The notes below the pieces were generated by a model, which searched no databases, was not told the DNA's origin, and saw only the letters and a list, made by a program, of their open reading frames with translations. A stretch of 64,000 bases of DNA from assembly GCF_032854445.1 (NCBI RefSeq), contig NC_088303.1, positions 2,673,501-2,737,500 of the forward strand, read 5' to 3'. Origin of the DNA: Liolophura sinensis. Lineage: Eukaryota > Mollusca > Polyplacophora > Chitonida > Chitonidae. Both the position numbers and the translations under genes were made by a program. Position 1 is the stretch's first letter. Every line of letters starts with the position of its first letter. Of the stretch, positions 1-11,732 are shown in pieces.

Positions 1-168
1 ACCGAAGAGAGGTTCCCGAAGCTTTTCTCCTGGATGAAGAACATGAACAACTTACCAGCGGTCCAGAAAACCGCCTTTGATGTAGCATCTCACTTGGTCT
101 TCGTCAAATCGCTGAAGGACAGAAATCCTAACTACGATTATGGACTTCCGGTCTCCTCAAAGTTATGA
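1..168 (+). CDS. Glutathione S-transferase omega-like, C-terminal exon (partial)
   Basis: The frame opens at base 1 and ends with TGA at 166-168, giving 55 visible C-terminal residues. They begin TEERFPKLFSWMKNM and end near NPNYDYGLPVSSKL. The pattern of an aromatic/Pro-Lys-Leu helix, W-M-K-x-M, Pro-Ala-Val and a terminal Pro-x-x-Asp-Tyr-Gly-Leu is the usual end of omega-class GSTs. Those cytosolic enzymes have an active-site cysteine and thioltransferase/dehydroascorbate reductase activity. The catalytic N-terminal thioredoxin fold is outside the window, so activity cannot be judged. The exon start is also off the left edge. An alternative is another GST class sharing this helix, but the YDYGL tail favours omega. 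Confidence 0.72.
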   Translation, partial: TEERFPKLFSWMKNMNNLPAVQKTAFDVASHLVFVKSLKDRNPNYDYGLPVSSKL

Positions 169-253
169 GGCGTTTTGTATGAAAGTTTCTGAGGTTCGCA
201 TGTGACGTCGTGATCCCAGAAGACCAATGAACTGACAGCCATATTAGAGCATT

Positions 254-259
254 ATTAAA
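254..259 (+). promoter_or_regulatory. Candidate poly(A) signal ATTAAA for the GST gene
   Basis: ATTAAA lies 86 bases after the GST stop codon. It is the commonest variant of AATAAA and sits at a reasonable 3'UTR distance. No cleavage site was identified. Confidence 0.4.
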
Positions 260-517
260 ATGAAATGGCGGAAGAGCATACGTTACAATACAAAAGCATT
301 AAGTACGAAATGCAAACCCTCTATATATTACCAGTGATAAATTGTGATTTGACATGATATCGAACTGATGTACGAATAACCACAAATCACTGAGATGGCG
401 AGTATCCAGATATATTTGACTTATTTCTCTTGCCAGGCTTAACATGGTGTACTTCCAACAATATTCAGTATTAAAAGATAAAATATTTCGAATAATTCGA
501 ATTAAATAATAATTTAC

Positions 518-546
518 ACACACACACACATATATATATCTATCTA

Positions 547-582
<36 letters not shown>
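518..582. repeat. Compound microsatellite (CA)n-(TATC)n-(TA)n
   Basis: A CA run, then a TATC-type stretch, then about 15 TA dinucleotides. The 300-1100 stretch around it is AT-rich and shows no gene. Confidence 0.9.
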
Positions 583-585
<3 letters not shown>

Positions 586-1096
586 GTTCTAAATATTTCA
601 CGGCTACATGCCTTAAATTGAAAAATCTTTATCTCTCACACTTCATAACCGGTGTTAACAATATAGCAATTCATCATAATATCAAATCAAAAATAGTGTC
701 GATAAAAATTTATATGTAACACTTTTAAAAAGGCATGCCAAAATTAAAAACGATGTGCACTAAACTGCTGAGGATTTCTTCAAGAGCACTTTCAATATTT
801 CTTGAATACTACAGCGAAAATATGTGACCAGCCATATGAACATGTTTTATTTTTATTTATTTATTCATTTGGGAGTAATATTAAATATTAATCAGTAAGT
901 CAGTAATATTAAATCGGTGGTCAATTTTAGAGTGGAGAAAACTGTAGTGACCGGAGTAAACCACAAGCTTGTATGGCAAGTAACTGACGAACTCTACCAC
1001 ATGTAGTGCACAGAGATTTACTGGCCTGCAGAGCAAGTGTATGTGTCATATGGGTGTATGGGTGGAATGCCACTTAGATGACGAGCTTAATATAAT

Positions 1097-1430
1097 ATGT
1101 ATGTATGTACGCTTGGGGTTTAACGTCGTACTTAACAATTTTTCAGTCATATGACGACGAGGAGTCATTAGGTGTGTGTACATATACTATGTCTTCTAGT
1201 GGCAGGGTGATTCCACGCCGCCAAAGTGTCACGCCGAAGACACAAGACATGTCATACTGACATCATGACAAACAGTCCTGTTTCCTTGCTCTAGCCTCTC
1301 AGTGCTGGACGCCAAACGAGGTAACAACAAGTGCCATTACTGAAGTCTTTGTTATAACCCGACCCGGGTTTGATCCGGGATCACCCGACTTCAAGACGCA
1401 CGCTTTAACCATTAGGCCACCGAAGCTGTC
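1097..1430 (-). mobile_element. tRNA-derived SINE, family A, near full length
   Basis: Read on the minus strand, the head (about 1430-1360) has a box A-like GGCCTAATGGTTA and a box B-like GGATCAAACCC. The body ends in the conserved tail GTTAAACCCCAAGC and a short (ACAT)n run at 1097-1110. The same head-body-tail order recurs at 9,361-9,690 and 45,484-45,844, and the tail alone at 63,569-63,598, so this is an interspersed family. Confidence 0.75.
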
Positions 1431-1762
1431 ATGGGTGGGGGTGGGGGTGGGGGGGGGGAGGATAGATTATATAATGCAACCTTAATTATGACATACTTAT
1501 AACAAAATATACCAATAAAACCAGGACATATTTTCGCATCACCTCGACACAAGTTTACAATCTAACAGTAACAGGCGAAAATGCAGATAGCACAATCACT
1601 TATTCAATGCACCATTACGTTTAAACTATATATGAATAATGCCAGTGTGACCAGCACGAAGCAAGCACCCATCAATAATAAGACGTAAAGCACTATTGAG
1701 GACCATTCTTCTATTAAATATAGTCCAGCTAGGAACAGAATTCCTATTTGCCCTGATGAAAA

Positions 1763-2920
1763 TTATTTCTGCGATAGCGATTTATTTGCGTCTTTTTCCA
1801 TGACCCATTTGGACTCTGGTTCCGCCTCGGATTTTAGAATATAGGTACCCCGTGCTTTCATTTCTGGACACATTTCCAGTATTCGTTCTATAAGGTCCTT
1901 AGGAAGTACACAATACACCAGCAATGTCCTTAGATTTCGGCATTCCTTGGCTACAAATTCTAGAGCTGTGTAAAATTTCTGATTGGCCATTGGATGGAGA
2001 ATCAAGGTCTCCACGGTTTCCTTGTAATACACGGGAATGTAAAACATGCTGTCTTCCACGGGTGCGTACACGGCCAGCTTTATTCTGTACACGGGGATTT
2101 CAGGTTTGAGAACAAGGGCGATGACGTCCATGGGGCACGTGGAGTCGAACCCCAAAGACACACGGAGTCCCGGTAAATGAGCTCGAACAACGGACCAGCA
2201 CTCTGAGGAAATGGGCACCGCGAATTTTTGCTCACGGCGCACCATGAGGGACAAGTGTTGCAATTGTCCCCTGCCGTCTTCCGTGAACAGTTTGAAGACG
2301 TCTTCTGTGAGACTACAAGATATGAGCCTGACGTCTCTGAGATTCCGGCAGCGCTGAATCGTGCGCTTCATACAGTCTGGGCTAACTTTACATATCAAGG
2401 CATCGCACTGGATGTTCAGTTTTTCTATGCCCGGGTTATTTTCCGCTATGATGTTCATAACGTCTTCGTTAATGGAAAACTTGACATTGCTTAGATCCAA
2501 GGATACGAATTGTGGACGATCGCCGACAACGAAGAGCTCTTTAAAACATTCCACAAACTCTGCCCCCGAATAAAACATGGGATTGACCCCAATAAATGTC
2601 ATGGTGAACGAGTTCAGCCGTCTTTGCCTCAGTTTGCTCAGGCATCGTAGCACTTTGCAGGCGGCCTCGCGGTTTTGCGAGTCAAACTGATCTACGTCTA
2701 CGGAAAGATGTTTAATGAGATGACCCCACCGGGTGACATATTCCGTCAGCCTCTCATCTTGAGGTTCCCTGAAAGTTAGCAGCGTTCTCTCCCAGACGCT
2801 TGGCGAGAGGAAACTCTCGTACCATCTAATGCAGACTGTGGACGCCTTACATCGCTCTGAGAAGGACAAGAAAGAGAAAATCCTGATCACCCCAGGTTCC
2901 GGCAAATTCGACCAATCCAT
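1763..2920 (-). CDS. F-box protein, FBXO33-like (copy 1)
   Basis: A 385-residue single-exon CDS. Residues 1-45 form an F-box: LPEPGVIRIFSFLSF, then KASTVC-IRWYESF and a W-x-R helix. F-boxes dock SKP1 in SCF ubiquitin ligases. The rest is a degenerate leucine-rich substrate-binding region. It shares with FBXO33 a QLQHLSLMVR segment, a CW..V helix, and an LRVSLGFDSTCPMDVIALVLKPEIPV stretch of which the LKPEIP core is the clearest landmark. Vertebrate FBXO33 is longer, because its head and middle carry extra sequence. A splice-acceptor-like TATTTTCAG lies 16 bases upstream of the ATG on the minus strand, so a 5'UTR intron is likely. An out-of-frame ATG directly follows that acceptor. The copy at 6,228-7,403 is a divergent paralogue. 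The substrate is unknown. Confidence 0.8.
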   Translation of the reverse strand: MDWSNLPEPGVIRIFSFLSFSERCKASTVCIRWYESFLSPSVWERTLLTFREPQDERLTEYVTRWGHLIKHLSVDVDQFDSQNREAACKVLRCLSKLRQRRLNSFTMTFIGVNPMFYSGAEFVECFKELFVVGDRPQFVSLDLSNVKFSINEDVMNIIAENNPGIEKLNIQCDALICKVSPDCMKRTIQRCRNLRDVRLISCSLTEDVFKLFTEDGRGQLQHLSLMVRREQKFAVPISSECWSVVRAHLPGLRVSLGFDSTCPMDVIALVLKPEIPVYRIKLAVYAPVEDSMFYIPVYYKETVETLILHPMANQKFYTALEFVAKECRNLRTLLVYCVLPKDLIERILEMCPEMKARGTYILKSEAEPESKWVMEKDANKSLSQK

Positions 2921-3424
2921 TAAACGTGTAAGGCATCTGAAAATATCAAAACAGTGTATGTTTTATAATCTTACTGAGGAGGTCTTCCAGTAGGCATATA
3001 TCCACGTCATCAGAAAAGTTCGGGACTGCATGAAAATCATTTATTAATATATTTATTTACACCTTACCATATATCCATACAAATTGACATTCACGTGGAG
3101 AAAAATACCACATCCACATTGATTACAATACATGCTTTTCAGCAATCAACAATCAAAGTGTTCAATCAATGTGCGAAAATGAAAAATGTCCTTGTCTTGT
3201 AATGATTAAAATTGTGGTAGAGATGGCATTAAGTAACCAGGTATAGGTATCAGTATAATAAGACTACAGCACAGGGAGCAAAACCTGAGCAGCCACGACA
3301 GTGTTATAGCTGCCGAATAGTCGCACACACATAACCTTTGAGGCGCTCGCGCTGACCTCTAAACTGTAACATCGGAGGAAACTTAATGGCATATAGCTTA
3401 TGAAAGGCCCTGTTACAAAACCTG

Positions 3425-3790
3425 ATGTCCTTGGCTTAATGCACCGTCTAATTCATGCCTCGTAAGTAAGACATTGAATGACGTTTGGTTCGAACGATCG
3501 AGGTTCGAATCCAGCTGTGTGCAGAAAAGCGGCGTTTCTGAGGTAGGCCTGCGCGACCTGGTGTGTCGCTTTCCTCCGGGCTGTGCTAGGTTTCCTCCAG
3601 GCTCTTTTGCTACGTTATCCTTCTCTCGGGGAAGGCCTAAGGCGAGTAACAGACGAATTTCCCACGTGCGACGAACAGCTAACGGGAAAATTAACAAATA
3701 TCCCTGCTTACGACCGGGTTTGAAGTCACTCTCCATGTGTCCTAGCACCTTTAAGAGCCTCCCACACAAACCTCACCCCATCAAAATCCC
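3425..3790 (+). mobile_element. Degraded tRNA-like SINE related to family B
   Basis: A perfect box B consensus GGTTCGAATCC at about 3500-3510 follows a weak box A-like TGGCTTAATGC. The body contains TTTCCTCCGGGCTGTGCT, which resembles the GGTTTCCCCGGGCTCTGC block of family B SINEs. No A/T-rich tail or target-site duplication was recognised. The rest of 2,940-4,960 shows no gene that I recognise. Confidence 0.4.
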
Positions 3791-4960
3791 TCCATTGTAA
3801 CCAAATGATTAGGCCTACCAACAGGTGTTGCCCCACTGCGTCTTTGATAAATACATGTGGCTCGCCTCGGGCAGTTAACATGAGGCTGAAAGACTGTTTG
3901 TCTTAAACGCTTATCTAAGGAAGCAATTTAAACTGACATGTATACCTCATATAACAATTCAAAACTATTAAATACAGTCAACTATAGGCAAACATGCAGG
4001 ATCGTGCCCCCTGAGTTTATGATGCGAGCCCACAACGTCGTGTAGTTCCGAAAACCGTATAGGCTGTCGGCCAATTTTTGCGAGACACGCAGTGCGCATA
4101 GGCGCTATCTATTATTAGCTCGGGACTTGCATCTTGATCAAACCCTGAGCCTACTACCGTTCACATACATGCAGTAAGCATACACACGCTGTGGAAGGGG
4201 AAACGTGGGGAGAATAAGTCCCTCTCGGCTTGGTGGGGCGTTTTACGGACTGTCACAGGAGCGTAAGTGTACATATGTGTTAAATCCACGGTTACTCACC
4301 TGCAGTGAATAGGCCCACGCCTATTGACCACAGTATCCTCGCACAGAAAGACGCTGCGGAAACTGTCCCACCGGCATAAGGTGGTATGCACCTTTAGCCC
4401 CTCACGGCCACCTTAAAACGTTACCCTGACTGAGTGGAGAACTGTCAAGTTGACCACACCAGCTGCTGTCTTTAAAAAGGCTTATGTTTTCCCTCCGTTG
4501 TTTAGGTTTAGATTGCCTGTTGTCATTGTGGCGGGGTGCTCGCAGATTCTTTTTTGAGGCTCTGGTGGGACCATTGTGTGAGTCAGCGCTCTGCAGTCTG
4601 TCTGTATGAGCCATTGATTTCTTCGAATCGCAACATCCCTATAAGGACATGAGAGGAGGGTTGTGTCCCTTTATGCGTGTATCATAGCTATACCTGGCCA
4701 TGTATGGTTGAACAACTTGAAGATATATATTTAAGATCGGCTTAGTGGGGTGTTATTGCAACTATATTATATGTTAGCCACAGGCAGATTGTATGCACTG
4801 GATGTCAGTACTGACCGTATATAGACCGTCTCAGTTCAGGTAAGACTATCAAAAAAATCTGCATGTACAGTCACTTCTGTGATGTATGTCAAACTGTAAC
4901 ACTTACTAAATGTGGAACAGTATAGTACTTACTCGGATTAACCTAATACCGCACATACAG

Positions 4961-6093
4961 CAGGTACCTATTGATGGACAGTGGTTTACTCAGGTGGTTT
5001 TGTCAGGTATCTATTGATGGACAATGGTTTAGAGGTGGTTTTGTCAGGTATCCTATTGATGGGCAGTGGTTTACCACCTGGTTTACTCAGGTGGTTTTGT
5101 CAGGTATCTATTGATGGACAGTGGTTTACACAGGTGGTTTTGTCAGGTATCTATTGATGGACAGTGGTTTACTCAGGTGGTTTTGTCAGGTATCTATTGA
5201 TGGACAGTGGTTTACTCAGGTGGTTTTGTCAGGTATCTGTTGATGGACAGTGGTTTACACAGGTGGTTTTGTCAGGTATCTATTGATGGGCAGTGGTTTA
5301 CTCAGGTGGTTTGTCAGGTATCTATTGATGGGCAGTGGTTTACTCAGGTGGTTTGTCAGGTATCTATTGATGGGCAGTGGTTTACACAGGTGGTTTTGTC
5401 AGGTACCTATTGATGGACAGTGGTTTACACAGGTGGTTTTGTCAGGTACCTATTGATGGACAGTGGTTTACTCAGGTGGTTTTGTCAGGTATCTATTGAT
5501 GGACAATGGTTTAGTGGTGGTTTTGTCAGGTATCCTATTGATGGGCAGTGGTTTACTCAGGTGGTTTTGTCAGGTATCTATTGATGGACAGTGGTTTACA
5601 CAGGTGGTTTTGTCAGGTATCTATTGATGGACAGTGGTTTACTCAGGTGGTTTTGTCAGGTATCTGTTGATGGACAGTGGTTTACACAGGTGGTTTTGTC
5701 AGGTATCTATTGATGGGCAGTGTTTTACTCAGGTGGTTTGTCAGGTATCTATTGATGGGCAGTGGTTTACTCAGGTATCTATTGATGGACAGTGGTTTAC
5801 ACAGGTGGTTTTGTCAGGTATCTATTGATGGACAGTGGTTTACACTGATGGTTTTGTCAGGTATCTATTGATGGGCAGTGGTTTACTCAGGTGGTTTGTC
5901 AGGTATCTATTGATGGTCAGTGGTTTACTCAGGTGGTTTGTCAGGTATCTATTGATGGACAGTGGTTCACTCAGGTGGTTTATCAGGTATCTGTTGATGG
6001 ACAGTGGTTTACTCAGGTGGTTTTGTCAGGTATCTATTGATGGACAGTGGTTTACTCAGGTGGTTTGTCAGGTACCTATTGATGGACAGTGGA
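4961..6093. repeat. 43-bp minisatellite, about 26 copies, with higher-order duplication
   Basis: The unit is 43 bp (42 in T-deletion variants), built on TATTGATGGACAGTGG, TTTACTCAGGTGG and TTTTGTCAGG. A variant run (AATGGTTTAG, then GGTATCCTATTGATGGGCAG) appears near 5,024 and again near 5,506, and a TCTGTTGATGG variant at about 5,236 and 5,663. Blocks of several units were therefore copied together. Open frames across it are by-products of a stop-free unit. It ends about 130 bases before the start codon of the + strand F-box gene, probably in its 5'UTR intron. Confidence 0.93.
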
Positions 6094-6227
6094 TTGTCCA
6101 GTAACTCCAATTTCTTCCACCCATGCAAATATTATGTTGGAACTTTATAAAGTGTTTCTTCTGAAATCTTTTCACGCGCACTTTCGTTATTTATTGCTCA
6201 TTTGTTTCTTTTTTTTATTACATTCAG

Positions 6228-7403
6228 ATGGCGACGGAAACGAAATGCTGGAGCTCCCTGCCGGAGCACATCATTGTGCATATCTTCTCCTACTTGCCAC
6301 TGTCAGCCAAGTACAAGGCTTCCATGGTATGTTCCTTCTGGAACCAGTGCTTTAAATCCCAATACTTATGGCAAAGATTTTGTTTCCAGTTTTTCGTTCC
6401 TGCAGATACAAGGTATCTTCATTGCGTGAAGCGTTTCGGTCAGTACTTACGTCACGTGTCCATCGACCTTGACCAATCGGATGAGGAGAACAGAGAGAAC
6501 GCATGCGCGGTGATACACTGTCTGGCACGAGAAACTGACAAGCGTCGCGTAAATTCTATCCGGGTTAGGTTTAGGGGAGAAAACCCTCTGTTTTACGCCG
6601 GAGCCGAGTTCATAGCCAACTTGAAAATTTTGTTTGGTCCTCCTCCTGAAACCGTCCAACCGCTGTCTCAAATCAGGTGCGTTGACCTCAGTGGGCTAAT
6701 GGCGGCCCTCAGCGAAGAGGTGCTAGATTTACTGTCAACACACAACCCGGAATTAGAACGGCTGAACATACAAAATAAGACGCTGGTCTGTAACATATTT
6801 CCTGAGTGTATGGTACGCGTGACAAGAAGATGCCAGGGTCTCAAAGATTTAAGACTTTATCATTTTAGTTGCTCGGAAGAAGTTCTGCTGTCTTTCACCG
6901 AGGAAGGCAGGACGCCTTTGGAACACTTAGCAATAACATGTCGAAGAGAAGAGAAATACGGCAAAGACTTATCCTCTGCAGCGTGGTCGAGCCTGGTGAA
7001 AAAGCTGCCTGACTTACGTGTTACACTAGGGTTTGACCCAACTTGCCCTCTGCATAAAGTGTCCACCATTATGAAACCGGAAATCCCTGTTTCTGTAATG
7101 CTTTTAGAGACTTATACTCGGATTTTTGACGAGGTGAATCTAGTGACGGATTATTACCAGGACAAACTTGAGAAAATCGTCATCAACACGCGAACATCTC
7201 CGGAATTTGAAGCTGCCCTAGTGAAGATGAGCAGACTTTGTACAAACCTTCACATAATGAAAGTATATAACTGCGTCCTTCCAGTGAAAGTGGTAGAGGA
7301 AATACTGCGAAACCGTTCTGAAATGTGCGCACGGGGAAGTTACAGCTTTCAGTCTGACAGCATGCCAGACTGGGCGGTGGTGGGTGTGGAAAGTGGTGAC
7401 TGA
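6228..7403 (+). CDS. F-box protein, FBXO33-like (copy 2)
   Basis: A 391-residue single-exon CDS. The ATG directly follows a strong acceptor: a T-rich tract at 6,205-6,220, then ATTCAG at 6,222-6,227. A non-coding first exon upstream is therefore likely. The F-box is at residues 6-45 (LPEHIIVHIFSYLPLSAKY, KASMVC-FWNQCF, LW-R). The remainder is a leucine-rich substrate region with LERLNIQNKTLVC, PLEHLAITCRREEK and the FBXO33 landmark around LRVTLGFDPTCP and MKPEIPV. Copy 1 at 1,763-2,920 keeps every block, so this is an old divergent (head-to-head) duplication. By family it should bridge SKP1-CUL1 to a substrate, which cannot be inferred here. No AATAAA was noticed in the first 500 bases downstream. 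Confidence 0.82.
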   Translation: MATETKCWSSLPEHIIVHIFSYLPLSAKYKASMVCSFWNQCFKSQYLWQRFCFQFFVPADTRYLHCVKRFGQYLRHVSIDLDQSDEENRENACAVIHCLARETDKRRVNSIRVRFRGENPLFYAGAEFIANLKILFGPPPETVQPLSQIRCVDLSGLMAALSEEVLDLLSTHNPELERLNIQNKTLVCNIFPECMVRVTRRCQGLKDLRLYHFSCSEEVLLSFTEEGRTPLEHLAITCRREEKYGKDLSSAAWSSLVKKLPDLRVTLGFDPTCPLHKVSTIMKPEIPVSVMLLETYTRIFDEVNLVTDYYQDKLEKIVINTRTSPEFEAALVKMSRLCTNLHIMKVYNCVLPVKVVEEILRNRSEMCARGSYSFQSDSMPDWAVVGVESGD

Positions 7404-7767
7404 CGCGCGTCTCGAGAAACGTCAAACAAGTAAAGCATTACGCGTATATAAGTATACTATTTAGGAATAACATTTGGATTCTTGCCGTTCAAAAATTCCT
7501 TACTCAGACGACCACATTTAAAGTGACAGTCGTTGGTTATTACAATAACAAGGTCAACTGCATATATATGCAATTGATGTGTATAGACCACAAAACGATG
7601 ACCGCTTTAACGGTTAATTCTAGGGAGACCCAGAATCAAAGACTTTAAAATGGTACTTGTCGCTGCCTCGCTTGGTCCTCAGCAGTGACAGGATAGAACA
7701 AGGAAACAGGAGTGGATGGCCGGGTGTCAGTATAAAATAACAGGGTTGTGTGTCATATCAGGTGACA

Positions 7768-7853
7768 TACATGCATACACGCATACACGCACACACACAG
7801 ACACACAGACACACGCAGACACAGACACACACACACACACACAAACACACACG
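7768..7853. repeat. CA-rich microsatellite
   Basis: Imperfect CA/CACG dinucleotide run. The remaining stretch from 7,410 to 9,360 is AT-rich with no recognised gene. Confidence 0.9.
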
Positions 7854-9360
7854 TCTCACCCGATGCCTTACGTTAGGCCAGTCATATTAGTTCCCCAGTT
7901 TTCAACTATGCTGAGCATAAAATTAAGTGTTCAATATACTTTTACTTTACTGTTGTAATATAACCATGCAGAGATGACCCCTTGTCTGTAACTCACTCAA
8001 TATCGTGGCTACCCCCATAACTTCACACGACTTGGGATTTCGTTAACGAGCATGATACTTATATTTTAGGCACAAAAACTGATATGGAGAACTATGAGAA
8101 TGGAAGTTGATTGAGGTTAATCCAATTTGGTAGCATATCGAATACCTTCTGGCGTCACTATGGCATTTGAAATTAAACCCTTTAAGCTGGATGATTTTGG
8201 AAAACTCCCAGTGGTGCCATATTGTGATATTGGACTGTTGTTGGCTCCTTGAAACTTTAAAGAAAATATTACGTTTGGAAGCATAGAGTATATGTGCCCA
8301 AACATTGTTAATGGTGGTTCTTAACTACCAAATCAAAGTTCTTTGTGAAGACATACGATCTTTATTGACATGTTTTTTTCTACATTGTGTTTTGAGATTA
8401 ATTCTTACATGGTTATAAGTGATTATCCGCTGTGCTTGGCGGTTGGTCTGTGAGCGACGCTCGTCGCACATGGTAAAGCTCGGACATTTAAATCTTTCCA
8501 GCTGCTTTTGCAATTCATTTGTTCTCTCAAAACAGCTTCCTACCTCACAGCATGCAGTATAATTGTGTAAGGTTTCATGAATGAACACGGGTATATATAG
8601 CCCTATATATGCACACATACATGTAGATTATTTGCTTCATATATACGACCTTGCATTTGTATGTTTCGGATTTTGCAAAACATATAACTCATTGCAATAA
8701 TTAAGATATTGTCCTTAATTTCATACTTATGGAATTCTTAGTTGTACATATATTTACATATGCACGCTATAATATAATTTAGCGATTAGTTAAAATTTAT
8801 GCATTCATTTGTCTCGAAAAGAATTACGAGCTTGCTTTATTGAATGCGCAGTTCTTACTAATAAACCCTTTTTATATTTTCTATAAAATACGGAGATTTC
8901 GTTTAGTTGTTGGTATATTCCATAGGTACCCTGCAGGCAGGTCAGTATTCAATTATAGCATCTATAACAAAATGACACGACCAATCCTACAATCGTTCAA
9001 AATGTCACATAATGAATGAACAGTTCTGGAGTATGTAGTGGCGGGCGGACGATATATGCAGAATAAAGTTGTATTTTGGCTTGCGAACGGTGCATGGACC
9101 TTGAGGTGCTGTACTATTGCGATTTGTCCAGTCGACTAGTCGAATTCGACACTGCATGAGTGGAATGGAAATAGTAGCAGTTTATTCTGTACGCGCCGCA
9201 CTATTTCAGACGACGGGAAGTGCCGAATACTACAATTGCATGAGACAGGACATGTCTATATTTCCTGTAGGCTATAGACGTATTCGACGGGTCGATTGGA
9301 TATTCGCTCCTTGTGAACGCGGCTTTGTAAGAATGAGTGTATACAGAGTGTGGACATTGA

Positions 9361-9690
9361 GTGAGTGCTTGGGGTTTAACGTCGTACTCAACAAGTTTTC
9401 AGTCATATGACGATGAAGGAATCCTTAGGGTGTATATAATGTGCCTCCTTATCGCAGGGCGGATTTCCATCGCTCTTTTATCTAGTGCTGGTATTCTGAG
9501 ACGACTTACCAAAGGCAAGTAAGCGCCCCCGCCCGAGCCATTGTACTGATACGGATCAACCAGTCATTGCACTATCTCCTTCATGCTGAACGTCAAGCGA
9601 GGAAGTTACAATTTCCACTTTTAAAGTCTTAGGTGTGACTCGACCCAGGATTGATCCTGGATCTACCGCTCCCGAAGCGGACGGAGGACA
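9361..9690 (-). mobile_element. SINE family A copy
   Basis: Begins with the same tail block (GCTTGGGGTTTAACGTCGTA, plus-strand reading) and the CAGTCATATGACGA block as the 1,097 copy. It ends with the box B region around GATTGATCCTGGATC. The middle has diverged. Confidence 0.7.
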
Positions 9691-10051
9691 TTGAGGTCCG
9701 TCATATAATTCAGTCAGGTTATATATTGTCGTGCTATGGTAAATGAGCTAAAATTTCGCCCTAGAAAGTGCATTTTTAGACAAATACTTTTGATGATGTT
9801 CTTTACGGATAATATTCTATACCTTCCAAAAGAACCTCAAAACCCCCTTTTTAAGATCTACTGTTTGAAGATATATCATGGATCTGTTTCCACAGAACCA
9901 GATTTGATTGCATGAGGTCATAATGTAAAATGTGATGTATAGTTTTATTTTTGCATCCCAGGAGTTAAAATTGAGAACATTGTGTGTTACGTTACGATAT
10001 ATGTACCACAATTTGATCTCATTATAAGAGGCCGTGAATTATGAAGCATAT

Positions 10052-10318
10052 TGTGGCCTCCGTAGTTCAGCTGGTTAGCGTGCTAGCGCAGCACACTAAC
10101 CCAGGAGCATCTCACCAATGCGGTGACTTTGAGTTCAAATCCAGCTCATGCTGGCTTCCTCTCCGGCCGTAAGTGGGATGGTCTTCCAGCAACCTGCGGA
10201 TGGTCATGGGTTTCCCCCGGGCTCTGCTCGATTTCCTCCCACCATAATGCTGGCCGCCGTCTTATAAGTAAAATATTCTTGAGTACGGCGAAAAACACCA
10301 ATCAAATAAATAAATAAA
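10052..10318 (+). mobile_element. tRNA-derived SINE, family B, full length
   Basis: The head has box A TAGTTCAGCTGG and box B GAGTTCAAATCC. The body has CTGCGGATGGTCATGGG, CATAATGCTGGCCGCCGTC and ATTCTTGAGTACGGCG, then a CAAATAAATAAATAAA tail. Flanks GAAGCATATTG and GAAGTATGTTG look like an 11-bp target-site duplication with two mismatches. Confidence 0.85.
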
Positions 10319-10600
10319 AGAAGTATGTTGGACTTTAAAATTCCAATTTAAGTCAGAAAATGCTTCATGGGATCAGCCCCATCAGGTGCTCATGCATAGT
10401 CAGTGCAATCCCCTCTGACGTGCAAGTACATAGCTTTGTATTTGTGAGGACTACATCTGTATACAGCTCTGCTGGATTAAATATCAGTTTTCCAAAACCT
10501 AATTTTTAAATTGTGAAAGGACTAACGCGCCGATAGCTGGTGTCTCTCTTTGATTCCGTGCCCGCAACATTGCCCCCATAGTTTCTGATGGCAATACGAT

Positions 10601-10797
10601 TTATTTATTTATTTGTTTAGCACTCAAGAATATTTTACTTATATTGAGCCTGGGGGAAACCCACGACCATCCGCAGGTTGCTGGTAGATCTTTCCATGTA
10701 CTGCCGGAGAGGAAGCCAGCATTAGCCGACTTGAGCTTACAGTGACCTCATTGGTGAGAGGCTGGCGCGCTAACTCTTCGGCCATGGGGGCCTCCTC
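10601..10797 (-). mobile_element. SINE family B copy, 5'-truncated head
   Basis: Reads TTTATTTATTTATTTG, then the reversed tail and body of family B. ATGGCAATACGAT at 10,588-10,600 and ATGGCAGTAGGAT at 10,798-10,810 look like a target-site duplication with two mismatches. It faces the 10,052 copy tail to tail. Confidence 0.8.
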
Positions 10798-11179
10798 ATG
10801 GCAGTAGGATGACTTTATACTGCAAACACCTCGCTCGACCGATTTAAACATTCTGTCACCATCATGTCTGTGTATCATCTTTCTTTTGTTTTTAGTGCCG
10901 AAACGCATGGAAACGACAAATAATATATATGGTCTTGAGGGCTTTTGGCGAATGTATACCTTTTCCTGCGCGGTGACCACCCCAGTCTATACAGATTATT
11001 CTTTCAAGAGTAAACGTTACCAGTTTAGCAGTCACCAAAACACAAAGGCAAGAATGATCAATATTCACGAGACAGCTTGGACAAGAATTGGTTTGGCGAG
11101 AAACGTTATCCATTGAACCCTATATCGCATGTATTCATCTGTAAGCCACCCGTGTACAATGTATTTTTTGATTGGTGTT

Positions 11180-11335
11180 GATTTATTTATTTATTTATGT
11201 TATTGGTGTTTTACGCCATACTCAAGAATGTTTCACTCATACAATAACGACCTACATTATGATGGGAGGAAACGGGGAAAGGACTTCAGGAAACCCACGA
11301 CCTTATGGAGGTTGCTTAGATAAACTTCCAATACG
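11180..11335 (-). mobile_element. SINE family B tail fragment
   Basis: (TTTA)n, then GTGTTTTACGCCATACTCAA, GATGGGAGGAAAC and CCCACGACC, matching the reversed 3' half of family B. The head side is degraded. Confidence 0.75.
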
Positions 11336-11732
11336 GCGAAGCAACGAGAGCGAACTCAGTCGAATGGCATAATTCAAGGGTCTGTCACAGGGAATCCGCC
11401 TGAGCAAGCGATATATATGAACTGCTTGTTGTAGAATTACGATCGAACTGTACACACTTCAAACGGATTGTACGGATTAAAGCCATGCTCACAAAACTGT
11501 ACCGGGCGGGTGTGTCCAAGAACACTGTTGGGCATGCGTTGAGCAAAAACCACCAGTTTTTGGCAAGCAACTAGCGATTTTTCCAACTGACGCAGAAATT
11601 TCCGCGCTCACAGCAAGTGTATGCCATTAAAGGGTGGAAGACAAGTGGTCTTCAATGATCCTCAGTTAAGATGACCTGAACACGGGTACCATAAATAATA
11701 GCGGCGTTGCCGACTGCATTTAGTCATCAAGA

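Noticed and set aside
5207-6104. Plus-strand repeat frames (VSIDGQWFTQV type)
   Set aside because: Translation of the 43-bp minisatellite in shifting frames; no domain outside the repeat.
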